Source of the DNA: an uncultured Collinsella sp.
GTDB lineage: Bacteria > Actinomycetota > Coriobacteriia > Coriobacteriales > Coriobacteriaceae
NCBI GenBank assembly: GCA_934621295.1
Contig: CAKTVB010000007.1
Coordinates: 1 to 64,000, forward strand
Reading direction: 5' to 3'
DNA length: 64,000 nucleotides
The position numbers and the translations under genes are program-made. Positions 10,609 through 18,830 of the stretch are shown here, piece by piece (positions within the stretch are counted from its first letter, which is position 1; each line of letters begins with the position of its first letter). The notes under the pieces are model-generated. The model was not told the DNA's origin and made no database searches. It saw nothing but the letters and a program-made list of their open reading frames with translations.

Positions 10609-11442
10609 ATGAGCGATGAAGAGCTCAAGCACCTTGCCAACGAAGTGAGGAAGGGAATCGTCACCGGTGTCCATGCGGCGAAGTCGGGACATCCCGGCGG
10701 CTCGCTTGGAGCTACGGAGATCATGACCTACCTGTATTTTGAGGAGATGAATATCGACCCGGCCGATTCGCGCCGCGCCGACCGCGATCGCTTCGTGCTC
10801 TCCAAGGGCCACTGTGCGCCCGCTCTCTACGCCGTGCTCGCTGAGCGTGGCTTCTTCCCCAAGGAGGACCTGCTTACGCTCCGCCATATCGGTAGCCATC
10901 TGCAAGGCCACCCCAATATGAACGATACCCCGGGCGTGGACATGTCCACCGGCTCCCTTGGCCAGGGCGTCTCTGCTGCTGTGGGCATGGCGCTTGCCGC
11001 CCAGCACTGGAGCGATACCTATCGCACCTATGCCCTGCTGGGCGACGGTGAGGTTGAAGAGGGTCAGGTGTGGGAGGCCGCTATGTTCGCGGGTAACCAT
11101 GCGCTCGACAACCTCTGCTTGATCGTCGACCACAACGGCCTGCAGATCGACGGCACCATCGAGGAGGTCAACTCCGCGATGCCCATCGCCGACAAGTTCC
11201 GCGCGTTCAAGTTCCATGTGATCGAGGTTGCCGACGGCAATGACTTCGCCCAGCTGCGCGCTGCCTTTGCCGAGGCCCGCGAGACCCATGGCGCGCCCAC
11301 GTGCATCGTGTGCGAGACCACCAAGGGCAAAGGCGTCTCCTTCATGGAGGGTCAGGTTGGCTGGCATGGCAAGGCTCCCAACGACGAACAGTACGCTCAG
11401 GCCATGGCCGAGCTCGACGCTCATGACAAGGAGGGCGAATAA
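10609..11442 (+). CDS. tktA: Transketolase, N-terminal (thiamine-binding) subunit
   Basis: First half of a split transketolase of the pentose phosphate pathway; 277 residues. The TPP-binding region GDGEVEEGQVWEAAMFAGNHALDNLCLIVDHNGLQIDG is intact, and the opening AAKSGHPGGSLGATEIMTYL carries the conserved histidine. The start ATG 10609 is behind GAAAGGAAGG; the frame extends upstream to 10492 without a ribosome site. The stop overlaps the start of the C-terminal subunit (TAATG), so the two are made together. Split transketolases are common in anaerobes and archaea. Confidence 0.95.
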   Translation: MSDEELKHLANEVRKGIVTGVHAAKSGHPGGSLGATEIMTYLYFEEMNIDPADSRRADRDRFVLSKGHCAPALYAVLAERGFFPKEDLLTLRHIGSHLQGHPNMNDTPGVDMSTGSLGQGVSAAVGMALAAQHWSDTYRTYALLGDGEVEEGQVWEAAMFAGNHALDNLCLIVDHNGLQIDGTIEEVNSAMPIADKFRAFKFHVIEVADGNDFAQLRAAFAEARETHGAPTCIVCETTKGKGVSFMEGQVGWHGKAPNDEQYAQAMAELDAHDKEGE

Positions 11443-12383
11443 TGGCAGACGTGAAGAGGATCGCCACTCGCGCGAGCTATGGTGAGGCCCTGGTCGAGCT
11501 GGGTGCCGAGCACGACGACTTCGTCGTATTCGATGCCGACCTGGCAGCGGCCACCCAGACGGCAAAGTTCAAGGCGGCCTATCCCGACCGCTTCTTCAAC
11601 GCTGGCATCGCCGAGTCCAACCTGATGGGCATGGCTGCAGGTGTGGCCACCACCGGCCGCGTTGCCTTTGCGAGCACCTTTGCGATGTTCGCCGCCGGTC
11701 GCGCCTTCGAGCAGGTTCGCAACTCCATTGGCTACCCGCACCTCAACGTCAAGATCGGCGCTACGCACGCCGGCATCTCGGTGGGCGAGGACGGAGCTAC
11801 GCACCAGTGCAACGAGGACATCGCCCTCATGCGCACCATCCCGGGCATGACCGTGATCGTTCCTGCCGACGACGTCGAGGCGAAGGCATGCGTGCGTGCC
11901 GCTTATGAGCTCGATGGTCCTGTCTACATGCGTTTTGGCCGCCTGGCCGCCCCCGTCATCAACGACCCCGAGACCTATGAGTTCGAGCTGGGCCGCGGCA
12001 TCCGTATGCGCGAGGGTTCCGATGTGACCATCGTTGCTTGCGGCCTTATGGTCTCCGCTGCCCTCGAGGCCGCCGAGGCTCTTGCCGAGCGTGGTATCGA
12101 TGCCGAGGTCATCAACATCCATACCATCAAGCCCATCGACGCCGATATCATCTTGAAGAGCGCCGAGAAGACCGGCCGCGTGGTGACGGTCGAGGAGCAC
12201 TCCGTGATCGGTGGTCTGGGCGACGCCGTGGCCGACGTCTTGGTCCAGAACCACCCGGTTCCCATGAAGAAGATCGGCGTGGAGGATGTCTTTGGATACT
12301 CCGGTCCTGCGCTCGACCTGCTCCATGAGTTTGGTCTCGATGCCGAGGGCATCACCGAGAAGGTCGCTGCCTTTATGGCGTAG
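11442..12383 (+). CDS. tktB: Transketolase, C-terminal subunit
   Basis: Second half of the split transketolase; 313 residues, including the pyrimidine-binding domain and the C-terminal domain. Recognisable parts are the opening RASYGEALVELGAEHDDFVVFDADL, the RFFNAGIAESNLMGMAAG segment with the conserved glutamate that activates TPP, GEDGATHQCNEDIALMRTIPGM, and the closing VEEHSVIGGLGDAVADVL. Translation is coupled to the N-terminal subunit by a one-base overlap. It is followed by a strong terminator, so the pair forms its own operon. Confidence 0.95.
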   Translation: MADVKRIATRASYGEALVELGAEHDDFVVFDADLAAATQTAKFKAAYPDRFFNAGIAESNLMGMAAGVATTGRVAFASTFAMFAAGRAFEQVRNSIGYPHLNVKIGATHAGISVGEDGATHQCNEDIALMRTIPGMTVIVPADDVEAKACVRAAYELDGPVYMRFGRLAAPVINDPETYEFELGRGIRMREGSDVTIVACGLMVSAALEAAEALAERGIDAEVINIHTIKPIDADIILKSAEKTGRVVTVEEHSVIGGLGDAVADVLVQNHPVPMKKIGVEDVFGYSGPALDLLHEFGLDAEGITEKVAAFMA

Positions 12384-12419
12384 CGCCTGACGCATCGCAA
12401 TCGCAAAGCGATTTTATTG

Positions 12420-12456
12420 GGCTCCGCTCGTCTTCTCGGCGAGCGGAGCCTTTTTG
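12420..12456 (+). terminator. Terminator after split transketolase
   Basis: GGCTCCGCTCG pairs with CGAGCGGAGCC and is followed by five T. Confidence 0.93.
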
Positions 12457-12582
12457 ATGGCGCGCGAGGGCTGCCTTTCGTGCAAATGACGTGCAAACAT
12501 ATGCCACTTTGATGACGCGCCAGGTGTCTTGCTACAATAGGTGCGCTCATGTAGTTTAATCGCACGACGTAAAGGAGCTTTT

Positions 12583-13755
12583 GTGGGTAACCACTTCCGT
12601 AAGCCCGGAGACGGGCAAGCGGCGCCGAGGGTCGAGGACCCTCGGTTGTCGGTTGTCTCGGCAGACGATATCGTCGCTCCGGAAGACACGGGCTTTGAGC
12701 CCGTAACCGATCCCTTTGCATACACGCCTGCACCCGACGTGACCGCTCCGGTGGCCCCGTTCGATGCGGTCGACGCCACCGGCGATATCGCAATGCCATC
12801 CCTGGATGCCGATATGGACCCGCAGGTTACGCAGCCCGGACTCCTCAACATCCCTTCGCCGACAGACCCTGTTGCTCCGTCTTCTACGGGTGCTTTCATG
12901 ACCTCTGCCGGTGCGGTCGACCCCGCATCCACGGACGTTTCCGAGCAGATGCAGGTTGCCTCGCTTGATGCCGCCCTGCAGAATCCGGACTTTACCTCCG
13001 TCTTTGCCCCGCAGGTGGATTCGCGTAAGAAGATGGCCCGCGATGCAGGTGTCGAGCCCGTTATCCTGATGGAGCATCTCACCAAGATCTATGCCGCACA
13101 GCCCAATAAGCCCGCGCTGGACGACGTGAACATCGAGATCTATCCCGGTGAGTTCGTCTTTCTCGTCGGCCACTCCGGCTCCGGCAAGACCACGTTGCTT
13201 TCCACTTTGATGCGCGACGTCAAGCCCACGTCTGGCCGCGTGCTCGTGGCCGGTCAGGACCTGATGCGCATCAAGAATCGCAAGGTCCCGTTCCTCCGCC
13301 GTCAGATCGGCGCCGTCTTCCAGGACTTCAAGCTCCTGCCCAACAAGACGGCTTACGAGAACGTTGCCTTTGCCCTTGAGTGCATCGGCAAGCCGCGCGG
13401 TGTCATTCGCAGTCAGGTTCCCGAGGTACTGCGCCTTGTTGGCTTGGCAGACCAGATGGACTCCATGCCCGACCAGCTCTCCGGCGGCGAGCAGCAGCGT
13501 GTTGCCGTTGCCCGCGCTATGGTCAACCGTCCGCCGCTGCTGATTTGCGACGAGCCCACCGGTAACCTCGACCCCGCCATTTCGCTTGGCATCATGAAGC
13601 TGCTCGAGCGCATTAACCGCACAGGTACCACGGTTATCGTGGCCACGCACGATCGCGCCATGGTCGACTCCATGCGCCGTCGCGTTATCGCGCTTGAGGC
13701 CGGTCATGTCATTCGCGACCAGGAGAGGGGAGGTTACGGCAACTATGGCGCCTAG
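12583..13755 (+). CDS. ftsE: Cell division ATPase FtsE with ~155-residue N-terminal extension
   Basis: ABC ATPase that pairs with FtsX at the division site and activates peptidoglycan hydrolases. The ABC domain covers ~160-390: Walker A GHSGSGKTT (197-205), Q-loop VFQD, signature LSGGEQQRVA (299 onward), Walker B LLICDEP, H-loop ATHD. FtsE is usually ~225 residues; here 390, because of a leader rich in Pro, Asp, Ala, Thr and Val that looks disordered and carries no known domain. The start GTG 12583 is behind AAAGGAG, which supports the long form. A TACAAT -10-like hexamer lies at 12533-12538. The end overlaps ftsX by 11 nt. Confidence 0.94.
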   Translation: MGNHFRKPGDGQAAPRVEDPRLSVVSADDIVAPEDTGFEPVTDPFAYTPAPDVTAPVAPFDAVDATGDIAMPSLDADMDPQVTQPGLLNIPSPTDPVAPSSTGAFMTSAGAVDPASTDVSEQMQVASLDAALQNPDFTSVFAPQVDSRKKMARDAGVEPVILMEHLTKIYAAQPNKPALDDVNIEIYPGEFVFLVGHSGSGKTTLLSTLMRDVKPTSGRVLVAGQDLMRIKNRKVPFLRRQIGAVFQDFKLLPNKTAYENVAFALECIGKPRGVIRSQVPEVLRLVGLADQMDSMPDQLSGGEQQRVAVARAMVNRPPLLICDEPTGNLDPAISLGIMKLLERINRTGTTVIVATHDRAMVDSMRRRVIALEAGHVIRDQERGGYGNYGA

Positions 13756-14692
13756 CAATCTGGGTTATTCCATCAAAGAAGCCAATAGGCACTTCTTCCG
13801 CAACTGGACCACGTCTCTGGGTGCGGTCATCACCATTTTCTTGTCGCTGTTCATCATCGGTCTGTTCATCGTGGGTTCCGCGATGGTCAATGCCGCAATC
13901 GGCACGGTGGAGCAGGAAGTTACCATCAATGCGTTTATTTCCGACGACGCCAGCGACGACGATATCGAGGCGTTCGAGACCGAGCTCAAGGGCTGGGACA
14001 ACGTCAAAAACGTAACCTTCAAGACCAAGGAAGATGCTCTTTCCGACTACAAGAGCAAGGTGTCCAACAACGCCGATGCCACTATGTCGGCACTTGACGG
14101 CGAGAACCCGCTGCCGCGTTCCTTTGTGATCGAGATGGAGGACCCCTCGCAGGTTGCCTCCACCGCCACGAAGATCAAGCAGAGCTCGAGCTTCCGCAAG
14201 ATCGTTGACGACGACAACGCCGAGGTCGACGACAAGGATGCCGATGTCGAGGCAAGCGTCCTGTATGGTCAGGAGGAGGTTGGCCGTCTCTTCCAGGTGA
14301 CCAACTACATCCGCATCGCCGCCATCGTGGTCGTGGCACTCCTCACGTTTATCGCCTTCATCTTCATCAACAACACGATTCGCCTTTCGATCACCGCTCG
14401 TCGTCGCGAGATCGCCATCATGCGTCTCGTGGGTGCTTCGAACGGCTTTATCCGCGGACCGTTCATCACCGAGGGCGTTCTGCAGGCTCTGTTGGGCTCT
14501 GTGCTCGCCATCGGCGTGCTGGAGATCATCCGCAACGTGGGTATCCCCGCGCTGCAGAACAGCATCAAGTTCCTCACCTTTGCGATTCCCATCCAGATGT
14601 TTTTGGCCACCTATGGCGCGCTGCTTATCGTCGGCGTGGTCATTGGCCTGTTTGGCTCTGCCATCGCTATGAGGCGCTACCTTAAGGTATAG
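13745..14692 (+). CDS. ftsX: Cell division protein FtsX
   Basis: Membrane partner of FtsE; 315 residues. One N-terminal membrane helix (~25-50), an extracellular domain (~55-205) that would contact peptidoglycan hydrolases or their adaptors, then three helices in the FtsX/MacB-like permease domain with the RREIAIMRLVGASNGFIRGPF coupling segment. The start ATG 13745 lies inside the end of ftsE, so the pair is translationally coupled. Confidence 0.95.
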   Translation: MAPSNLGYSIKEANRHFFRNWTTSLGAVITIFLSLFIIGLFIVGSAMVNAAIGTVEQEVTINAFISDDASDDDIEAFETELKGWDNVKNVTFKTKEDALSDYKSKVSNNADATMSALDGENPLPRSFVIEMEDPSQVASTATKIKQSSSFRKIVDDDNAEVDDKDADVEASVLYGQEEVGRLFQVTNYIRIAAIVVVALLTFIAFIFINNTIRLSITARRREIAIMRLVGASNGFIRGPFITEGVLQALLGSVLAIGVLEIIRNVGIPALQNSIKFLTFAIPIQMFLATYGALLIVGVVIGLFGSAIAMRRYLKV

Positions 14693-14720
14693 CCTGAGGA
14701 CTCAAAGGGGTACACGATAA

Positions 14721-14760
14721 GGGCGGGTCGCGGTTTGCGGCCCGCCCTTTGCTGTTTTTT
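14721..14760 (+). terminator. Terminator between ftsX and rnr
   Basis: GGGCGGGTCGC pairs with GCGGCCCGCCC (one wobble), then TTT and, after three bases, six T. It lies 28 nt after ftsX and ends 22 nt before rnr, so it may separate or attenuate the two units. Confidence 0.85.
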
Positions 14761-14782
14761 CCAGATTGATTGGAGGCACGCC

Positions 14783-16888
14783 ATGGGGCGTAAACATAAA
14801 ACGAACGGGCATCGTTCTCCTGTGCGTTCGCGTCGCGTGGCGGGCCTTTTGGGCACCGTGCATGTGACGGGCGGCGTCGCTACGGTAGAGACTGCCGAGG
14901 GCGTATTCAGGCTTACCGAGCGCGGGATGCGCGAGGCCATGCCGGGTGATACGGTAACGGTGAGCTTGCATCGTGGGCCGGGCGGCGAGCGTCGCGCGCA
15001 GGTCGAATCGGTGGAGGAGCGCTCGCAGACCGTCTTGGTGGGAACCTATCATCAGGCGGGGCCGTTGGGTGTCGTGCGGCCGTTGGACAAGCGAGCCAAG
15101 CTCGATTTCTTTGTGCCCCCACACGATCAGTCGCCCGAGCGGCTGGGCGTGGCCGATGGCGACCTTGTCGCCGCGCGTATCGTGAGCTATCCCACGCGGA
15201 TGGAATCGGGTGTGGTGACGATTGACCGGCGCATTGGCGGGAAAGACGCCCCGGATGCCGGCATTCAGACCGTCATGGCGCGCTACGACTTGGCCGACGG
15301 CTATGCGCCGGCTGCACTTGCAGAGGCCGAGTCGCTGGAGCTCGATGTTGAATCGGCTCTTCAAGATCCGCTGCGACGCGATATTCGCGACCGTTTCTTG
15401 CTGACGATCGATCCGGTGGATGCCCGTGACTTTGACGACGCCATCTCCGTTGAGCGCACGCCTGCAGGCGGCTGGAAGCTTGGCGTGCATATCGCCGACG
15501 TGTCGCATTACGTTGTGTGGGAGAGCTCTATCGACCTTGAGGCTCGCATGCGTTCTACGAGCGTTTATTTGGCCGATCGCGTGTTGCCTATGCTGCCCGA
15601 GTGCCTGTCGAACGACCTGTGTTCGCTGCGTCCCCATGAGGATCGCCTTGCCTTTACGGTGGATATTGAACTCGATGCGCGCGGGCACGTGCTGTCGAGC
15701 CGTGCTTATCCGAGCGTGATTCAGTCGCGCGTGCGCCTTGATTACGATGCGGCCGATTGGCTGCTTTGGGGTGAGGAGGCTGCGGGCGATGATGCTGAGG
15801 ACGTCGACCTGGCATGCGTGGAGCGCGCCGAACAGGCGCGTCGAGACGCTGCCGCCTGCGGGGTTGATATCGCCGCGTTTCTTCGCGATGCCGATGAGCT
15901 CGCGCGTGCACGCCAGCGGGTGAGGCGTCGCCGCGGTGCTATCGATTTCGAATCGAGCGAGGTCCATGTGGCCCTTGACGACGAGGGCGTGCCGGAGCGC
16001 ATCGATGTGCGTCGCCGCACCCCGGCGACGTCACTTGTGGAAGAGGCCATGCTTCTTGCCAACGAGTGCGTGGCAAGAAAGCTGGTGGCGGCGGGTGCGC
16101 CTGCAGCGTTTCGCGTGCACGAGGACCCTTCGCCCGACGAGTTGACGGCCGCGACAGAGGTGCTGATCGAGGCGCGGACGATCGATCGCCAAGAGGCGCT
16201 GGGCATCATGACCGGCGATTCCCATGCTATCGAGGGCGTTCTGGAGCGCAGCGCCCAGACCTCCCAGGCCCCTATGGTAAATGCGCTGCTTCTGCGCGCG
16301 ATGCAGCGTGCCGTGTACCGTCCGCATAACCTGGGGCACTATGCCTTGGGTGCCGATGCGTATTGCCACTTCACGAGCCCTATTCGTCGCTATCCCGACT
16401 TGCTGGTCCATCGCGCCCTCAAGATGTTGCTCGCGCGCGAGCGACTGGGTGCCCGCGTGGCACATGAGCGGGCGCCGCGTCTGGTGGGCACGGGCCCACA
16501 GGACATGGAGCACATTTTGCCGATGCTCTGTCGGGAGGCGTCTTCGCGCGAGCGCATCGCCGACGCTGCGGCGCGTGACTCTCAAAAGGTGAAGGTTGCC
16601 CAGTACTACGCTCAGCGTGTAGGTGAGCGCATGGCCGCGACCGTTACCTGGATCGACCAGATGGGTGCGTTCGTGCGCGTGGACGAGACCGCGGCGGAAG
16701 GCCTGGTGCGCATGAGCGCACTGGGCGGCAACGAGTGGTGGGACTTCGATGAGCGTCGCCTCACCCTTACCGGTACGTCTTCGGGCGAGGTCATCTCGCT
16801 TGGTCGACGGGCAATCGTGGAGGTTGTGGGCACCGATTGCATGCGCGGGCACCTCGACTTCAAGCTGATACACACCTTGAGCATTTAG
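14783..16888 (+). CDS. rnr: Ribonuclease R (RNB family 3'-5' exoribonuclease)
   Basis: Degrades structured RNA from the 3' end and works with SmpB-tmRNA in quality control. 701 residues. Order: a basic start, a cold-shock-like domain (~20-140), the RNB catalytic domain with IDPVDARDFDDA (209-220, metal-binding aspartates), HYALGADAYCHFTSPIRRYPDLLVHR near 515-545, and a C-terminal S1 domain (~610-700). The start ATG 14783 follows TTGGAGG. It is followed closely by a TPR gene and smpB, an arrangement that fits RNA and ribosome rescue. E. coli RNase R is longer mainly because of a basic tail not seen here. Confidence 0.95.
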   Translation: MGRKHKTNGHRSPVRSRRVAGLLGTVHVTGGVATVETAEGVFRLTERGMREAMPGDTVTVSLHRGPGGERRAQVESVEERSQTVLVGTYHQAGPLGVVRPLDKRAKLDFFVPPHDQSPERLGVADGDLVAARIVSYPTRMESGVVTIDRRIGGKDAPDAGIQTVMARYDLADGYAPAALAEAESLELDVESALQDPLRRDIRDRFLLTIDPVDARDFDDAISVERTPAGGWKLGVHIADVSHYVVWESSIDLEARMRSTSVYLADRVLPMLPECLSNDLCSLRPHEDRLAFTVDIELDARGHVLSSRAYPSVIQSRVRLDYDAADWLLWGEEAAGDDAEDVDLACVERAEQARRDAAACGVDIAAFLRDADELARARQRVRRRRGAIDFESSEVHVALDDEGVPERIDVRRRTPATSLVEEAMLLANECVARKLVAAGAPAAFRVHEDPSPDELTAATEVLIEARTIDRQEALGIMTGDSHAIEGVLERSAQTSQAPMVNALLLRAMQRAVYRPHNLGHYALGADAYCHFTSPIRRYPDLLVHRALKMLLARERLGARVAHERAPRLVGTGPQDMEHILPMLCREASSRERIADAAARDSQKVKVAQYYAQRVGERMAATVTWIDQMGAFVRVDETAAEGLVRMSALGGNEWWDFDERRLTLTGTSSGEVISLGRRAIVEVVGTDCMRGHLDFKLIHTLSI

Positions 16889-16926
16889 GCTACACTGAGA
16901 AGCCGAACCGAGATTCAGGAGGACAT

Positions 16927-17778
16927 GTGGAAACGCCGATTTCCGAACAAGATATCGAGTACGCCGAGACCTATCTGGCGGCAGGCGACATTTCTACGGC
17001 ATCGCAGATGCTCGAGCGTTATCTGGAGCTCGCTGAGGAGTACATTGCCGAGGAGTGCCAGGCAACGGACGAGGTGCAGTACTTCAGCTTCCAGGATCCT
17101 TTCGAGCGCCTATGCTATGCACGCGTCGAGCGCGATCCGCGCCGTATCATTGCGGCGCCCACCCCGTTCGATCGCCTGTATTCCGACGTGGCATACGTGT
17201 GCATCCAACAGCAGGATTACGAGCGCGCACGCGATGCACTTATCCAGGCGGTGCGCTGGAACCCCATGAACTGCAAGTATCGTTTGGACCTGGCAGAGAT
17301 CTTCCGTGCCCTGGGCGATATCCAGGAGTGGGCGGCGCTTTCCAATTCCGTGCTTGAGCGTGCGTCCGATGGTCGCGTTGCCGCTCGTGCATATTCCAAC
17401 TTGGGTCAGCTCTTTATCGATCAGGACAACGCCGTTGCCGCCTCCGGCTGCGCGCGTCTGGCCGTGCGCCTGGCTCCCGCCGATGCTCGCACGGTGGCCT
17501 TGATGGACCGTCTGGCCAAGGAACATCCCGAGGTCGCCCAGGATTCTGACGAACATGTGCTGGGAGAGCTTTCGATCCAGGGTATCCCCACGAGCCCTTC
17601 TCCCGATGTTGCCATCTGTTTGCTCATCTGCGCGTCCGACGCCGCCACGGCGGGCGATCGTGCAAAGGCCGCCGAGTACACGGCGCGCGCAAACGGGCTT
17701 ATTGGCAAGGAGGCCTGCTCCGCGCTGATCAAGATGATTCGCGAGGCAGATAGCGAGGGTGGCGCCGATGCCCAGTAA
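16927..17778 (+). CDS. Tetratricopeptide repeat protein between rnr and smpB
   Basis: A soluble 283-residue helical protein with no signal peptide. Two TPR-like stretches can be seen: VAYVCIQQQDYERARDALIQAVRWNP (~97-122) and ARAYSNLGQLFIDQDNAVAASGCARLAVRLAP (~157-188), with a further helical pair near the C terminus. TPRs bind partner proteins; the partner is unknown. The start GTG 16927 is behind CAGGAGGA. It begins 38 nt after rnr and overlaps smpB by 11 nt, so it is probably co-expressed with RNA and ribosome rescue functions. Confidence 0.78.
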   Translation: METPISEQDIEYAETYLAAGDISTASQMLERYLELAEEYIAEECQATDEVQYFSFQDPFERLCYARVERDPRRIIAAPTPFDRLYSDVAYVCIQQQDYERARDALIQAVRWNPMNCKYRLDLAEIFRALGDIQEWAALSNSVLERASDGRVAARAYSNLGQLFIDQDNAVAASGCARLAVRLAPADARTVALMDRLAKEHPEVAQDSDEHVLGELSIQGIPTSPSPDVAICLLICASDAATAGDRAKAAEYTARANGLIGKEACSALIKMIREADSEGGADAQ

Positions 17779-18241
17779 GAAGGAACACAAGCTCATCTCC
17801 AAGAATCGCTCGGCGCATCATGAGTACTTTATCGACGAGACCATCGAGTGCGGCGTTGAGCTTGCCGGCGCCGAGGTGAAGAGCATCCGCGAGCGCGCCT
17901 GCCAGATCACGGACACCTTTGCGATTATCCGCGGGGGAGAGTGCTGGCTCGTGGGCCTGCATATCCATCCCTACAGCAACGGTGGCGTGTGGAACCGCGA
18001 CCCAGATCGTCGCAAGAAGCTCTTGCTCCATCGCAAGGAGATTGACTACCTGGATGGCAAGCTGCGTAATCGGGGTTACGCACTGGTTCCGTTGGAGCTG
18101 TATTTCAACGATTCCGGTCGTGTGAAGCTGCTGCTTGGACTGGGTCGCGGCAAGAAGCTCTATGACAAGCGCGAAGATATGGCCAAGCGGGATGTGCAGA
18201 GGGAGATCGATCGAGCCCTCAAAACACGCCTGCGCGGCTGA
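17768..18241 (+). CDS. smpB: tmRNA-binding protein SmpB
   Basis: Delivers tmRNA to stalled ribosomes. 157 residues, the normal length. Typical segments are KLISKNRSAHHEYFIDETIECGVELAGAEVKSIR, a glycine-rich core, ALVPLELYFNDSGRVKLLLGLGRGKKLYDKRE and the basic tail KRDVQREIDRALKTR, which enters the mRNA channel. The start ATG 17768 lies within the end of the TPR gene. No tmRNA gene is seen directly downstream. Confidence 0.96.
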   Translation: MPSKKEHKLISKNRSAHHEYFIDETIECGVELAGAEVKSIRERACQITDTFAIIRGGECWLVGLHIHPYSNGGVWNRDPDRRKKLLLHRKEIDYLDGKLRNRGYALVPLELYFNDSGRVKLLLGLGRGKKLYDKREDMAKRDVQREIDRALKTRLRG

Positions 18242-18268
18242 GGCACCGCACCTCGGCGCTCAATCGTC

Positions 18269-18320
18269 GGGCGCCGCACGCTAGGCGTGCGCCCTCCTCT
18301 TTCGTGCCGATCTGCGGCAC
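18269..18320 (+). terminator. Hairpin pair after smpB
   Basis: A hairpin of GCACGC/GCGTGC extended by GGGC/GCCC (18269-18294) is followed by TCCTCTTT. A second small hairpin GTGCCG/CGGCAC follows (18304-18320). The T run is imperfect. Confidence 0.5.
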
Positions 18321-18362
18321 CTCAGCCACGCAGAGGACGTGGGCTGTATATTGCTTTTGATT

Positions 18363-18392
18363 ACGGCTTCCTTTGGGAGGCCGTTTCTTTTT
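18363..18392 (+). terminator. Possible terminator before the rubredoxin gene
   Basis: ACGGC pairs with GCCGT around a partly paired loop and is followed by TTTCTTTTTT. It lies upstream of the rubredoxin promoter. Confidence 0.55.
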
Positions 18393-18413
18393 TCGCAATT
18401 GGCATAAAAGGAC

Positions 18414-18451
18414 TTGTATTTAATAAATAGGAACTTATACTATTAATAAGT
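18414..18451 (+). promoter_or_regulatory. Rubredoxin promoter with dyad over the -10
   Basis: TTGTAT (18414-18419) and TATACT (18436-18441), spaced 16 nt, form a sigma70-type promoter. A dyad ACTTAT...ATAAGT (18433-18451) covers the -10. Its centre matches 11 of 14 fixed positions of the PerR-box pattern, so a Fur-family repressor is a candidate. Confidence 0.6.
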
Positions 18452-18477
18452 ACACAGCCAGTTCTAGGGAGGACATC

Positions 18478-18621
18478 ATGGCTGAAGAGAAGAAGACCTA
18501 CAAGTTTGTCTGCACTGTTTGCGGTTACGAGGTTGAGGTCGATACGCCTGAGCTGCCGGAGGATTACGTGTGCCCGGTTTGCGGCGTGGGCCCCGATCAG
18601 TTTGAGCGCGTCGACGAGTAA
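18478..18621 (+). CDS. Rubredoxin-like iron protein
   Basis: A 47-residue protein with two knuckles, CTVCGYE (C12, C15) and [12 protein letters not shown] (C34, C37), which hold one iron in a Cys4 site. The sequence [21 protein letters not shown] is the classical rubredoxin end. It carries electrons in the cytoplasm, often to peroxide- or oxygen-detoxifying enzymes in anaerobes. The start ATG 18478 is behind AGGGAGGA. It is a single gene between its own promoter and terminator. The dyad on the -10 suggests redox- or metal-linked control, which is inference. Confidence 0.93.
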   Translation: MAEEKKTYKFVCTVCGYEVEVDTPELPEDYVCPVCGVGPDQFERVDE

Positions 18622-18652
18622 CATGCGCTAGATACATCCAACGTTCTCCAGC

Positions 18653-18691
18653 GCGGGGCGAGGTCCATCGGGTCTCGCCCCGCGTTCGTTT
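18653..18691 (+). terminator. Rubredoxin terminator
   Basis: GCGGGGCGAG pairs with CTCGCCCCGC and is followed by GTTCG and six T. Confidence 0.92.
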
Positions 18692-18830
18692 TTTGCGCGT
18701 GCGTTACGCATATGTTTCGAAACAGCAGGGAAACATCTTGGCAAACCTACCGCCGTAGTATGTAGCCCTCACGCAACATGAGAATACTATGCGTGTGTGA
18801 TCGAGCTAGAAGCTATCGGGGAGGTAAACG

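Noticed and set aside
18242..18477. tmRNA gene after smpB
   Set aside because: No tRNA-Ala-like ends or tag-reading frame; only short hairpins and the rubredoxin promoter.
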